From Saprospirales bacterium (lineage in GTDB: Bacteria; Bacteroidota; Bacteroidia; Chitinophagales; Saprospiraceae), in the NCBI GenBank assembly GCA_016703765.1, contig JADJBL010000001.1, positions 248,001 through 312,000 on the forward strand: a stretch of 64,000 nt of DNA, in the 5' to 3' direction. Shown here piece by piece: positions 9,780 through 19,053 of the stretch (its first letter is position 1; each line of letters starts with the position of its first letter). The position numbers and the translations under genes are program-made. A model generated the notes under the pieces. That model was not told the DNA's origin. It did not search any database and saw only the letters and a list, made by a program, of their open reading frames with translations.

Positions 9780-11306
9780 TTATTTGTTGGCATTTATAAA
9801 TCGCAACAAGTCTTCTACGTATTCCCGGTGGTTGGCCAGACGGGGCACCTTGTGCTGCCCGCCAAATTTTCCACGCGATTTCATCCACTCCAGGAAGGCG
9901 CCTGCCGGCGCGGAATGAATGCTCAGCCGCTCCAGGGCTATCCCTTTGTATCGCTTTGCTTCGTAATCGGAATTCAGGCGCTGGAGGTTTTGGTCGAGCA
10001 GGTCGGCAAACTGCTCCAGGTTGGCCGGAGGCTCTATGAACTCAACGATCCATTGATGCCCCCCGCGGCCGGACCCTTCAAAATAAACAGGCGCGGCGGT
10101 GTATTCGCTCACGACGACTCCCATGGTTTCGCAGGTCAGCGCCAGGGCGCGGTCGGCGTTTTCTACCATGAGCTCCTCCCCGAACGCGTTGATGAACTGC
10201 CGGGTGCGGCCGGTCACCTTGATTTTGTAGGGCTTGACGGAGGTGAAGGTCACCGTGTCGCCGATGCTGTACCGCCAAAGCCCTCCATTGGTGCTGATGA
10301 TCATGGCGTACACCTTTCCCTCTTCTACGGCTTCCAGCGGGATGGCCTTCGGGTCGGATTTCTCCCATTCTTCCATCGGAAGAAATTCGTAGTAAATATT
10401 GCTGTCGAGGAGCAGGAGCAGATCGTCCGAGTCGAAGTCGTTTCGGGCGGCGAAATACCCCTCCGAAGCATTGTACACCTCCTGGTAGCTGAATTTGTCG
10501 GAGGGGAAAAATTCGCGAAACTGCTCCCGGTAGGGCAAAAAGCTCACCCCTCCGTGGATATAAGCCTGGATATTCGGCCACACCTCCAGCAAATTGGATT
10601 TGCCGGTGATCTCCAGCACCCTTCTCAAAAGGACTACGGTCCAGGTGGGCACGCCGCCGATGCTGATCAGTTTCTTTTCCCGGCTCAGTACCTGGGCCAT
10701 GCGCTCGATCTTTTCCTCGAAATTGGACATCAGGATCGTCGCCCGGTCGGGGGTCAAAAAGGGTCTGGCGTAAAACGGTGTATGCGAGTTCATGATCGCC
10801 GAAATATCCCCCCGGATAGTGGCGGGGTGTTCGGGGAATGGCGCCAGACTTCCTCCCATGATCAGGCTTTTGCCCCAAAAGACCCGAGCGTCGGGGCGCT
10901 GGTCGTAAAAGAAGGCCATGGTGTCGCGGGTGCCTTTCAGGTGAGAGTGGATGAGGTTTTCGCGGCTCACCGGAATGAACTTGCTCTTGTCCTGCGTTGT
11001 ACCGGATGATTTCGAAAAAAACCGGATCCGGCCCGGCCACAGCACATCCGGTTCTCCGTACATCATCCGCTCGAAAAAGGGCTTGAACTGCTCGTAATCG
11101 CGGATGGGAACCCGGCTGGAAAAATCTTCCCAGGAGCGGATTTCCTCAAAGCGGCAATGGCGGCCGATCTCCGTGTTTTGGGCGCGATGCAAAAGATGGG
11201 CAAGCACCGTTTGTTGGGTTTCCAGGGGATGCTCCATATAGGTGCGCACCCGCTTCATGTGAAGGCGCATGAACTCCTTAAAAACCCTGTTGGCCCATAT
11301 CCTCAT
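9780..11306 (-). CDS. GH3 family acyl-adenylating/amidotransferase enzyme
   Basis: 508 aa, belonging to the GH3 fold, an ANL-superfamily branch that adenylates carboxylates and joins them to amines. The ATP motifs are visible: SSGTTQDKSKFIPVS near residue 100, YNASEGYFA near 310, and GDTVTFTS followed by GRTRQFINAFGEE. Bacteroidota carry such genes widely, but the bacterial substrates are mostly unknown. The start MRIWANRVFKEF at 11306 was chosen because the longer frame to 11450 overlaps uvrA by over 100 bp. It begins 22 bp after the uvrA stop and is followed immediately by a 107-aa protein. Confidence 0.85.
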   Translation of the reverse strand: MRIWANRVFKEFMRLHMKRVRTYMEHPLETQQTVLAHLLHRAQNTEIGRHCRFEEIRSWEDFSSRVPIRDYEQFKPFFERMMYGEPDVLWPGRIRFFSKSSGTTQDKSKFIPVSRENLIHSHLKGTRDTMAFFYDQRPDARVFWGKSLIMGGSLAPFPEHPATIRGDISAIMNSHTPFYARPFLTPDRATILMSNFEEKIERMAQVLSREKKLISIGGVPTWTVVLLRRVLEITGKSNLLEVWPNIQAYIHGGVSFLPYREQFREFFPSDKFSYQEVYNASEGYFAARNDFDSDDLLLLLDSNIYYEFLPMEEWEKSDPKAIPLEAVEEGKVYAMIISTNGGLWRYSIGDTVTFTSVKPYKIKVTGRTRQFINAFGEELMVENADRALALTCETMGVVVSEYTAAPVYFEGSGRGGHQWIVEFIEPPANLEQFADLLDQNLQRLNSDYEAKRYKGIALERLSIHSAPAGAFLEWMKSRGKFGGQHKVPRLANHREYVEDLLRFINANK

Positions 11307-11328
11307 CAAAAAAATTTGGAATAGCTTT

Positions 11329-14196
11329 CTATTTGAGTTCTTCCCGCAAAAACTTGCCGGTGTGGCTAACCGTATGCCGGGCAACCTCTTCAGGGGTACC
11401 CGCAACCACGATCTCTCCGCCGCGATATCCTCCTTCCAGCCCCATGTCAATAATATAGTCGGCAGTTTTTACCACGTCGAGGTTGTGCTCGATCACGATC
11501 ACGGTATTCCCTTTTTCCACCAGTTTATTCAGCACGTCCAGCAGGTGGCGGATATCCTCAAAATGCAGCCCGGTGGTCGGCTCGTCCAGAATGTAGAGCG
11601 TGTTGCCGGTATCTTTTTTGGAGAGTTCTTCGGCCAGTTTGACCCGTTGGGCCTCCCCTCCGGAAAGGGTGGTAGCTTGTTGTCCGAGGGTGACATAGCC
11701 CAATCCCACGCCTTGCAAGGTCTTCATTTTCCGGAATATTTTGGGAATATTCACGAAAAAGTCTACCGCCTCGTCGACGGTCATATCGAGCACATCGTTG
11801 ATGCTTTTGCCTTTGTACAGCACTTCCAGGGTTTCCCGATTGTACCGGCGGCCGAGGCAATTTTCGCACTCCACCAATACGTCGGGCAGAAAATTCATCT
11901 CGATCACCCGCATGCCGGAGCCTTGGCATACTTCGCAGCGCCCTCCTTTCACGTTGAAGGAAAACCGCCCCGGGCTGTAACCCCTGATCTTCGACTCCGG
12001 GTGGTCGGAATAGATCTTGCGGATGTCGGTAAACACCCCGGTGTAAGTGGCCGGATTGGAGCGGGGCGTCCGGCCGATGGGCGACTGGTCGATCTCGATC
12101 ACTTTGTCCACGTGCTCCAGGCCTTTCACGCTTCGATAGGGCAGCGGGGTCTGGAGGCTGTTGAAAAAATGCTGCCGGAGAATGGGGTAAAGCGTTTCGT
12201 TGATCAGCGTCGATTTGCCGCTGCCCGAAACGCCCGTCACGCAGGTAAAAGTGCCAAGGGGTATCCGGACTCCGACGTCTTTCAGGTTGTTGCCCGTAGC
12301 GCCCTCCAACTCGAGGTATTGTCCGGAGCCTTTGCGCCGCTTTGCGGGCACGGGAATAAACAGGACGTGTCGAAGATAATTGGCGGTTAGCGAGTCTATT
12401 TTCATGAAGGACATAGGCACGCCATGCCCCACCACTTCCCCTCCGTGTTTGCCGGCGCCGGGTCCGAGGTCGATCAGGTAGTCGGAGGCCAGCATGATGT
12501 CGCGGTCGTGCTCTACCACCAGGACGGTGTTGCCGATGCTGGCCAATTCGCGAAGGGCGTCGATCAGGCGGTGGTTGTCGCGCTGATGCAAGCCGATGCT
12601 CGGCTCGTCGAGGATATAGGTGATGCCGGTCAGTTGCGAGCCGATCTGGGTCGCCAGCCGGATGCGCTGGGCTTCGCCCCCCGACAAGGTCCGGGCAGGG
12701 CGGTTGAGGGTCAGGTATTCCAGGCCGACGTCGAGCAGGAAGCCCAGGCGAAGGCGGATCTCTTTGAGAATGTCTTTTGCGATGGTCCGGTCGCGTACTC
12801 CCAGTTCGGGTTCTACCAGCCCGATCCACTCCTGCAGGGCGATCAGGTCCATTTCCGCCAGCTCGCCGATATTTTTATCGTGGACGCGGAAATGGAGGCT
12901 CTCCTTTCTCAGGCGTTTTCCCAGGCACTCGGGGCAGGCGTCGAGGGTGAGGAATTCCTCTGCCCATTGGCGTATTTTTTCAGAGGAGGTGTCTTCGTAC
13001 CAGCGCTCCAGCATGTTTACCAGGCCCTCGCTTTCCAGGTCGAACCAGTATTCCTGGTACCCCGAAGTTTCCGTTTTGGGTTTGCCCTCCTTGCCCGTGC
13101 CATGGAGGATAACGTCCAGCGCCTCTTTCGGAATTTCCTGAATAGGGGTGGAAAAGCTGAACTGGTATTTCTTGGCAATATTGCGGAGTTGCTGGAAGGT
13201 CTGGTTCTGGCGCACCTCCCCAAGGGGTACGATGCCCACCTCGTTTATGCTTTTGCCGGGGTCGGGGATGATCTTGTTCATATCCACCTTGTTGAGCGTG
13301 CCGAGGCCTTTGCAGGTCGGACAGGCGCCGTAGGGGGAGTTGAAGGAGAAGGAGTTGGGGGAGGGTTCTTCGTAGGAGATACCGGTCTCGGGGTCCATAA
13401 GGTGTTTGCTCATGCCCGTGGCCTGGTCGGTGTCCTGGTCGAGGAGGAAGATCAGGCCGTTGCCCACCTTCAGGGCGGTTTGCAGGGAGGAGGCGATGCG
13501 CGGTTGCCTTTCCTCCGAAACGATGAGCCGGTCGATGACCAGTTCGATATCGTGCACCTTGTAACGATCGACCTGCATGCCGCTGCTCAGTTCCTGGATC
13601 TCGCCGTCGACCCGCACCTTGGCGTAGCCCTGTTTACGCACCTGTTCAAACAATTCCCGGTAGTGTCCTTTCCGGCCCCGCACCAGGGGCGCCAGCAGGA
13701 GCACCTTTTTTGTCTGGAAATGGTCCATGATCCGCTCGAGCATTTGCTCTTCCGAGTAGCGCACCATTCTTTCCCCCGTGGTGTAAGAATAGGCCTGCCC
13801 GATCCGGGCGAAGAGGAGGCGGAGAAAATCGTACACTTCGGTTACGGTGCCCACGGTGGAGCGCGGATTGCGGCCAGTAGTTTTCTGTTCGATGGAGATG
13901 ACGGGGCTCAGCCCGCTGATCTGCTCCACATCGGGGCGCTCCATATCGCCGATGAACTGCCGTGCGTATGCGCTCAGGGTTTCCATATAGCGACGCTGGC
14001 CTTCGGCGTAGATGGTGTCAAATGCCAGCGAAGACTTGCCGCTGCCGCTAATCCCGGTAATCACCACCAGGCGGTTGCGCGGGATGCGCACGTCGATATT
14101 TTTGAGGTTGTGCACCCTTGCGCCGATCACCTCGATGAAGTCATCTTCGGTAATCCATTGGTCCTGGTGTTCTCCCTTTGTAGGATCGGATTTCAT
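11329..14196 (-). CDS. uvrA: UvrABC excinuclease subunit A
   Basis: DNA-damage recognition ATPase of nucleotide excision repair. 955 aa with two ABC modules: Walker A motifs GISGSGKSSLAF (N-terminal) and GVSGSGKSTLIN (C-terminal), signatures LSGGEAQRIRLA and LSGGEAQRVKLA, and zinc-finger cysteine pairs (CPTCKGLG, CPECLGKR, CEVCQGSG...CENCLGRR). The ATG at 14196 (MKSDPTKG) was preferred over a TTG at 14238 because a -7 promoter box at 14236-14243 covers the latter. The gene is unbroken. uvrA, the GH3 gene and the 107-aa gene form a likely operon. Confidence 0.96.
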   Translation of the reverse strand: MKSDPTKGEHQDQWITEDDFIEVIGARVHNLKNIDVRIPRNRLVVITGISGSGKSSLAFDTIYAEGQRRYMETLSAYARQFIGDMERPDVEQISGLSPVISIEQKTTGRNPRSTVGTVTEVYDFLRLLFARIGQAYSYTTGERMVRYSEEQMLERIMDHFQTKKVLLLAPLVRGRKGHYRELFEQVRKQGYAKVRVDGEIQELSSGMQVDRYKVHDIELVIDRLIVSEERQPRIASSLQTALKVGNGLIFLLDQDTDQATGMSKHLMDPETGISYEEPSPNSFSFNSPYGACPTCKGLGTLNKVDMNKIIPDPGKSINEVGIVPLGEVRQNQTFQQLRNIAKKYQFSFSTPIQEIPKEALDVILHGTGKEGKPKTETSGYQEYWFDLESEGLVNMLERWYEDTSSEKIRQWAEEFLTLDACPECLGKRLRKESLHFRVHDKNIGELAEMDLIALQEWIGLVEPELGVRDRTIAKDILKEIRLRLGFLLDVGLEYLTLNRPARTLSGGEAQRIRLATQIGSQLTGITYILDEPSIGLHQRDNHRLIDALRELASIGNTVLVVEHDRDIMLASDYLIDLGPGAGKHGGEVVGHGVPMSFMKIDSLTANYLRHVLFIPVPAKRRKGSGQYLELEGATGNNLKDVGVRIPLGTFTCVTGVSGSGKSTLINETLYPILRQHFFNSLQTPLPYRSVKGLEHVDKVIEIDQSPIGRTPRSNPATYTGVFTDIRKIYSDHPESKIRGYSPGRFSFNVKGGRCEVCQGSGMRVIEMNFLPDVLVECENCLGRRYNRETLEVLYKGKSINDVLDMTVDEAVDFFVNIPKIFRKMKTLQGVGLGYVTLGQQATTLSGGEAQRVKLAEELSKKDTGNTLYILDEPTTGLHFEDIRHLLDVLNKLVEKGNTVIVIEHNLDVVKTADYIIDMGLEGGYRGGEIVVAGTPEEVARHTVSHTGKFLREELK

Positions 14197-14235
14197 GTCG
14201 GGATGCGGTTGAAAAGTCGGATTGAGTGCGAAGGG

Positions 14236-14243
14236 CAAAGATA
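14236..14243 (-). promoter_or_regulatory. Bacteroidota -7 box for uvrA
   Basis: TATCTTTG on the minus strand matches TAnnTTTG and lies about 40 bp before the chosen uvrA ATG, in the 80-bp gap after the phosphorylase gene. No clear -33 TTTG was found. Confidence 0.55.
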
Positions 14244-14277
14244 AGGAATCCGGGCGACTAAAATAGCGAGGGGTTTA

Positions 14278-15096
14278 CTAAAGGAAATTCATCAGCTCTT
14301 TCACCAGCATCCGGAGTTTGGGCGCCGTTTTTTCCACCATCGAAATCACATCCTCCACCGAAGTCTCCCGAATTTCCTCCAGCGGATAGCATTTATTGGA
14401 AACGACCGACACGACCAACACCCTCATCCCCGCATGGCGGGCTACCAGGACCTCCGGCACCGTCGACATGCCGACGACGTCCCCGCCGATGTGGTGGAGG
14501 AAAGCATACTCCGAAGGGGTCTCCAGATTTGGCCCCTGTAAACCGACGTACACCCCGGTATGGGCCCGGATATCGTGCTTTTTCGCCAGTTCGAGCGCCT
14601 GGCTTATCAGGCCGGGGTCGTAGGCCCGCAGCATATCCGGGAAACGCGGTCCCAGCCGCTCGTCGTTCGGGCCGCGCAGGGGGTTTTCCGCCTGCAGGTT
14701 GATATGGTCGCGGATGAAGACCAGGTCGCCGGCTTCTATCGCGGCGTTGGTGCTCCCGGCTGCGTTGGAGATCAGGACCACTTCCACGCCCAGGGCTTTG
14801 AATACCCGGATGGGGAAGGTGACCTGTTGCATGGTGTACCCCTCGTAATAGTGGAATCGGCCCGCCATCGCAACTACATCCACCCCGCCCAGTTTGCCGA
14901 AGATCAATTTTCCTGCGTGACTTTGCACGGTGGAGACGGGGAAGTGGGGAATTTTTGAATAGTCAATGACTGTTTCCGCCTCGATCTCCTCTGCCAATTG
15001 ACTCAGGCCCGTGCCGAGGACGATGCCCACCCGCGGCGTCCGATCCGTTTGGGTGCGAATGAATTGGACGGCTTCCCGGATTTGTTCGTACAGCAT
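14278..15096 (-). CDS. punA: Purine nucleoside phosphorylase (trimeric type)
   Basis: Phosphorolysis of inosine/guanosine-type nucleosides in purine salvage. 272 aa, full length for the low-molecular-mass trimeric family. Motifs include GTGLSQLAEEIE (phosphate loop), HAGKLIFGKLGG, GRFHYYEGY, and the substrate-binding stretch YVGLQGPNLETPSEY followed by GMSTVPEVLVARH. The ATG at 15096 lies 9 bp after the mqnC stop. Coupling with a menaquinone gene could be chance, or could relate to purine released in the futalosine pathway. Confidence 0.93.
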   Translation of the reverse strand: MLYEQIREAVQFIRTQTDRTPRVGIVLGTGLSQLAEEIEAETVIDYSKIPHFPVSTVQSHAGKLIFGKLGGVDVVAMAGRFHYYEGYTMQQVTFPIRVFKALGVEVVLISNAAGSTNAAIEAGDLVFIRDHINLQAENPLRGPNDERLGPRFPDMLRAYDPGLISQALELAKKHDIRAHTGVYVGLQGPNLETPSEYAFLHHIGGDVVGMSTVPEVLVARHAGMRVLVVSVVSNKCYPLEEIRETSVEDVISMVEKTAPKLRMLVKELMNFL

Positions 15097-15105
15097 AGGG
15101 GTGGC

Positions 15106-16248
15106 TTAATCGATGATCATGGAGGCCTTGTCCAGTTCCTGCTGGCGGATGTTGGCGGGCAGCTCCCGGAATTCGTATTGCTGGTTGCGCAGTTGCGGCA
15201 CATACCCCGCCTCCCGGATGGCCTCCTGGATGCCGTTGGCCGTAAAGCGGAAGCGGGCGCCTGCGGCGGAGACCACATTTTCTTCGATCATGATGCTGCC
15301 GAAGTCGTTGGCGCCCGCGTGCAGGCAGATTTGGGCGATATTTTTTCCCACGGTCAGCCACGAGGCCTGGATATTGGGGATATTGGGCAGCATGATGCGG
15401 CTCATGGCGATCATGCGCACGTATTCGTCGCCCGTGACGGTGTTGCGGGCGCGCTTGAGGCGTTTGAGCATAGTGTCTTCGTCCTGAAAAGGCCAGGGGA
15501 TGAAGGCGGCGAAGCCTTTGGCGTCCGCCGGCTTTTCGGCCTGTACCTCGCGGATCCAGACCAGGTGCTCCATGCGCTCGTAGTTGGTCTCGATGTGTCC
15601 GAACATCATGGTGGCGGAGGTGGTGAGTCTCAGTTTGTGCGCCGCGCGCATGACGTCGAGCCACTCCTGTCCACCGCATTTGCCCTTGGAGATCAGCCGC
15701 CGCACGCGGTCGTTGAGGATCTCGGCGCCGGCGCCGGGCAGGGAGTCGAGGCCGGCTTCTTTCAAAGCCTTGAGCACTTCGTAGTGCGAGGATTTTTCCA
15801 GCTTGGTAATATGGGCGATCTCGGGCGGCCCGAGGGAGTGCAATTTCAGATTGGGGTAGAGGGATTTGAGTTCCCGGAACAACCCCGTATAGTAGCTCAG
15901 GCCCAGGTCGGGGTGGTGGCCGCCCTGGAGCAGCAATTGCTCGCCCCCGAATTCGAAAAGCTCGTCGATCTTCTGCTTGTATTCTTCAATGGAGGTGATA
16001 TAGGACTCCTCGTGTCCCGGCCTGCGGTAAAAGTTGCAGAATTTGCAATTGGCGATGCAGACGTTGGTGGTATTCGAATTGCGGTCGATGATCCAGGTCA
16101 CGGTATTTCCGGGCACGTGGTGTTTCCGGAGCTGGTTGCCGACGTACATAAGTTCGGCGGTGGAGGCATTTTCGAAGAGGAATACGCCTTCGGCGGGGGA
16201 GAGGAAGTCCAGGTGAAGGGCGCGATGTAACAGGTCGGATACTTGCAT
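15106..16248 (-). CDS. mqnC: Cyclic dehypoxanthinyl futalosine synthase
   Basis: Radical SAM enzyme that cyclises dehypoxanthinyl futalosine in the futalosine route to menaquinone. 380 aa with the cluster motif CIANCKFCNFYR (CxxxCxxC), GGHHPDLGLSYY, GAGAEILNDRVRRLIS, TSATMMFGHIET and ASWLTVGKN...GANDFGSIMIEENVV, all characteristic of MqnC more than its paralogue MqnE or CofH. A -7 box TAACTTTG precedes it at 16268-16275. The next gene downstream is a purine nucleoside phosphorylase. Confidence 0.9.
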   Translation of the reverse strand: MQVSDLLHRALHLDFLSPAEGVFLFENASTAELMYVGNQLRKHHVPGNTVTWIIDRNSNTTNVCIANCKFCNFYRRPGHEESYITSIEEYKQKIDELFEFGGEQLLLQGGHHPDLGLSYYTGLFRELKSLYPNLKLHSLGPPEIAHITKLEKSSHYEVLKALKEAGLDSLPGAGAEILNDRVRRLISKGKCGGQEWLDVMRAAHKLRLTTSATMMFGHIETNYERMEHLVWIREVQAEKPADAKGFAAFIPWPFQDEDTMLKRLKRARNTVTGDEYVRMIAMSRIMLPNIPNIQASWLTVGKNIAQICLHAGANDFGSIMIEENVVSAAGARFRFTANGIQEAIREAGYVPQLRNQQYEFRELPANIRQQELDKASMIID

Positions 16249-16267
16249 GGCAGAAGGATTAAACGTG

Positions 16268-16275
16268 CAAAGTTA
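16268..16275 (-). promoter_or_regulatory. Bacteroidota -7 box for mqnC
   Basis: TAACTTTG on the minus strand matches TAnnTTTG exactly, about 20 bp before the mqnC ATG at 16248. TTTG sequences further upstream could be the -33 element, but spacing is not decisive. Confidence 0.55.
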
Positions 16276-16315
16276 CAAACAAAGGGAGCAAAGAGTAGTT
16301 TTGAGTTTTTAGTGC

Positions 16316-17299
16316 TTAGTTTTTAGTTGTGTCCTCTTTTACCGCAATCGCGTCAATTCCTTTCTCATTCAACCACCCGGCAAACTCGGCCGTCTGCCCG
16401 TGCATGACGAATACCTTGGTCGCGCCGGTGGCCAGGACGGCTTCGCCAAGGCCGCGGAAATCGGCGTGGTCGGAAAGGACGAAACCCCGGTTGGCGCCGC
16501 GTTTTTCGGCGGCGCCTTCGATGGCCATCCACCCGGAGGCCAGCCCGACGGAGGCGTTTTTGAAACGCCTCGTCCAAACGGAGTGCAGCACGTTGGGCGG
16601 AGCAATGACGAAGCTGCCGGGACCCGCGTTGTGCACGTTGGCGGTCGTGACTTTCCTGCCGGCCGGTAGCTTAAGCCCCTGGCTGCGCAGGACCATATTG
16701 ACCGACTCTACCGACCCGTGCGTGAAAATGGGTCCGATGCCGGGGTCGAGGTATTTGAGGATGCGCTGGGCTTTCCCCAGGGCGTAGGCCATCATGAGGG
16801 TGATTCTGCCTTCTTTCTTGTTGGTTTGCCACCATTCGTTGATCTCCTTCATCACCTCTCCTTGCGGCTTCCATTGAAAAACAGGAATCCCGAAAGTGCT
16901 TTCGGTGATGAACACATGGCAGGGCACCGGCTCGAAAGGCGTACAGATGCCGTCGTGCTCGGTTTTGTAATCTCCGGATACGACCCATACCTCCCCGCGG
17001 TACTCTACGCGTATTTGCGCCGAACCGACGACATGCCCCGCCGGATGAAATGAAAACACAACCCCGTTAATGCTCTGTACTTCGCCGTAAGCGACGCTGT
17101 CGATATGGGCGCCGTTGCCGAGCCGGTACTGGATGACAGGTTTAGCCTGGTGGGTGCAGAGGTAGTGCTTGCTGCCCCAACGAGCGTGGTCGGCGTGTCC
17201 GTGGGTGAGGAGCGCCCTTCTAACCGGTTTTTGCGGGTCGATGTAGACATCGGCCGGCGGACAGTAGATCCCTTTGGGAGTGAATTCGAGGAGTGCCAT
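16316..17299 (-). CDS. Metallo-beta-lactamase-fold exonuclease of the ligase-associated type
   Basis: 327 aa, MBL/beta-CASP-like nuclease with the zinc motif LLTHGHADHARWG near the N-terminus, FHPAGHVVGSAQI, VSGDYK and LSDHADF. This matches the family usually called ligase-associated DNA damage response exonuclease, which is normally encoded beside an ATP-dependent DNA ligase and an Lhr-type helicase. Neither partner is in the window, so the gene is an orphan here or its partners lie elsewhere. It starts with ATG at 17299. It follows the symporter gene (stop at 17374) on the same strand after 74 bp. Confidence 0.85.
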   Translation of the reverse strand: MALLEFTPKGIYCPPADVYIDPQKPVRRALLTHGHADHARWGSKHYLCTHQAKPVIQYRLGNGAHIDSVAYGEVQSINGVVFSFHPAGHVVGSAQIRVEYRGEVWVVSGDYKTEHDGICTPFEPVPCHVFITESTFGIPVFQWKPQGEVMKEINEWWQTNKKEGRITLMMAYALGKAQRILKYLDPGIGPIFTHGSVESVNMVLRSQGLKLPAGRKVTTANVHNAGPGSFVIAPPNVLHSVWTRRFKNASVGLASGWMAIEGAAEKRGANRGFVLSDHADFRGLGEAVLATGATKVFVMHGQTAEFAGWLNEKGIDAIAVKEDTTKN

Positions 17300-17373
17300 T
17301 CACCTCCTCAACGTTCTTTTTGTGCAAAGTGTTTATGCAGCCGGTGTTTTACCACGACCAAGGGATTGAAAAA

Positions 17374-19014
17374 CTACCAGAACACCACGTAGAGCGCCGC
17401 CAGAATACCCAGCACGATCAGCATCCCGATGGTAAACGGCGTTTCCGTCTTGAAGTCGGAAGTATTGAACTCAATGCTGTGGACGTGTTTTTGGCCTTTT
17501 TTATCCAGCAGGCTCACGACGACCATCAATCCCACCAGGATGAGGAAGGTATAGCCCATCCGGTTCATGAAGGGCATGCCCACAAACACCTGCTCCAGAA
17601 TAAGACCCGTCGGAATCGTGGCGATGGCCGCGGCAAGGGCGGCATAGCCCGTGGCCCGTTTCCAGAAAAAGCCGAGGATAAAGATCGCGACGACGCCCGG
17701 AGAGATCAAGCCGGTGAAGTCCTGGATATACTGAAATACCTGTCCGAAATTGCTCAGCGCAGGGGCAACGATCACGGCAATCAGCATGGCCACCACAATA
17801 GCCACACGCCCGACGCCGACCTGGTTGGCTTCCGAAGCCTCTTTGTTGAAATATTTCTTGTAAATATCGAGGGTGAAAATGGTGGATATACTGTTGGCCT
17901 TTCCCGCCATGGAGGCGACGATGGCCGCCGTTAGTGCAGCAAAAGAGAGCCCCTTCAGGCCGATGGGCAGCAGGTTTAACAATACCGGATAAGCCTTGTC
18001 GGGCTTCACGGCGTTGTTTTCCATCAATTCGCCGCTGAATACCCCTTCTTTCCAAAGCAAGTAGGCTGCGATACCCGGCAAAACCACGATCACCGGCATG
18101 AGGAGTTTGAGGTAGGCTGCAAACAAGAGGCCCGCTCTTGCCGTCTTGAGCGAAGCGCCGAGGGCGCGTTGGGTAATATATTGGTTAAAGCCCCAGTAGT
18201 TCAGGTTGGCGATCCACATGGCGCCGATCAACACCGCCAGGCCCGGCAATTTGTTATACGCGTCTTCCTGCCCTCCCTTTCCGTCCGGCATCATCATCTG
18301 GCCCGGTTCGAAGATCATGTGAAAATGGGTATCGGCTTTTTCGTAGAGAAATTTCAACCCGCTCCAGGCCCCATTGCCGCCGAAATGGTCCGACACGAGA
18401 TTGAGCGCCAGGTAGGTGGTGGCAAGCCCTCCCAGGATGAGCACCAATACCTGGATGACGTCCGTGTAACCGATCACCTTCATACCTCCAAGGGTGATGA
18501 TGATGGCAAAAACGGCCAGAAAAATCACGCAGGCGGTGAAGCTGAAACCCGAAACCGTGCTCACGGCCAGGGCGCCCAGATACAATATCGAGGTCAGGTT
18601 GACAAATACATAGACCAGCAGCCAAAACACCGCCATGATCGTCGCCACCAGAGGGCTATACCGCTTCTCCAAAAATTGGGGCATGGTATAGATCTTGTTC
18701 CGCAGGTAGGTGGGGAGGAAAAATACCGCCACGACCAGCAGCGTAGCCGCAGCCATCCATTCGTAGGAGGCGATGGCCAGACCCATGGCAAAGCCCGAGC
18801 CCGACATCCCGATGAACTGCTCCGCGCTGATGTTCGATGCGATCAGCGAGGCGCCGATGGCCCACCAGGTCAGCGCGCCTTCCGCGAGGAAAAAATCGCT
18901 TGCGGAAGCGCTCGCCGATTTCTTGCGGCGGTAGATCCAGTAACCATAAGAGGCTACGATGACGAAATAGATGAGGAAAACGACGTAATCGAGTGATTCT
19001 AGCTGCTTGCCCAT
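17374..19014 (-). CDS. Sodium/solute symporter (SSS family, SGLT-like)
   Basis: 546 aa with about 14 hydrophobic segments. Family features include the N-terminal DFFLAEGALTWWAIGASLIASNISAEQFIGMSGSGF, quoted here only by its core ASLIASNISAEQFIG, which is typical of Na+/glucose or galactose transporters, and AAIVASMAGKANSISTIF around the sodium site. Probable role: uptake of a sugar driven by a sodium gradient. It lies just downstream of the SusC/SusD/PNGase F-like genes on the same strand and could import the released sugar, but it may have its own promoter. Confidence 0.9.
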   Translation of the reverse strand: MGKQLESLDYVVFLIYFVIVASYGYWIYRRKKSASASASDFFLAEGALTWWAIGASLIASNISAEQFIGMSGSGFAMGLAIASYEWMAAATLLVVAVFFLPTYLRNKIYTMPQFLEKRYSPLVATIMAVFWLLVYVFVNLTSILYLGALAVSTVSGFSFTACVIFLAVFAIIITLGGMKVIGYTDVIQVLVLILGGLATTYLALNLVSDHFGGNGAWSGLKFLYEKADTHFHMIFEPGQMMMPDGKGGQEDAYNKLPGLAVLIGAMWIANLNYWGFNQYITQRALGASLKTARAGLLFAAYLKLLMPVIVVLPGIAAYLLWKEGVFSGELMENNAVKPDKAYPVLLNLLPIGLKGLSFAALTAAIVASMAGKANSISTIFTLDIYKKYFNKEASEANQVGVGRVAIVVAMLIAVIVAPALSNFGQVFQYIQDFTGLISPGVVAIFILGFFWKRATGYAALAAAIATIPTGLILEQVFVGMPFMNRMGYTFLILVGLMVVVSLLDKKGQKHVHSIEFNTSDFKTETPFTIGMLIVLGILAALYVVFW

Positions 19015-19053
19015 GACGATGCGTTAAAGTGTTAAATTTATTTTCCCGATTTT

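Noticed and set aside
9531..11009. 492-codon open frame opposite the GH3 gene
   Set aside because: Antisense shadow; the GH3 reading carries all conserved motifs.
12424..14244. 606-codon open frame on the plus strand opposite uvrA
   Set aside because: It is the antisense of a clearly conserved UvrA gene in GC-rich DNA; the translated product is low-complexity and matches no family.
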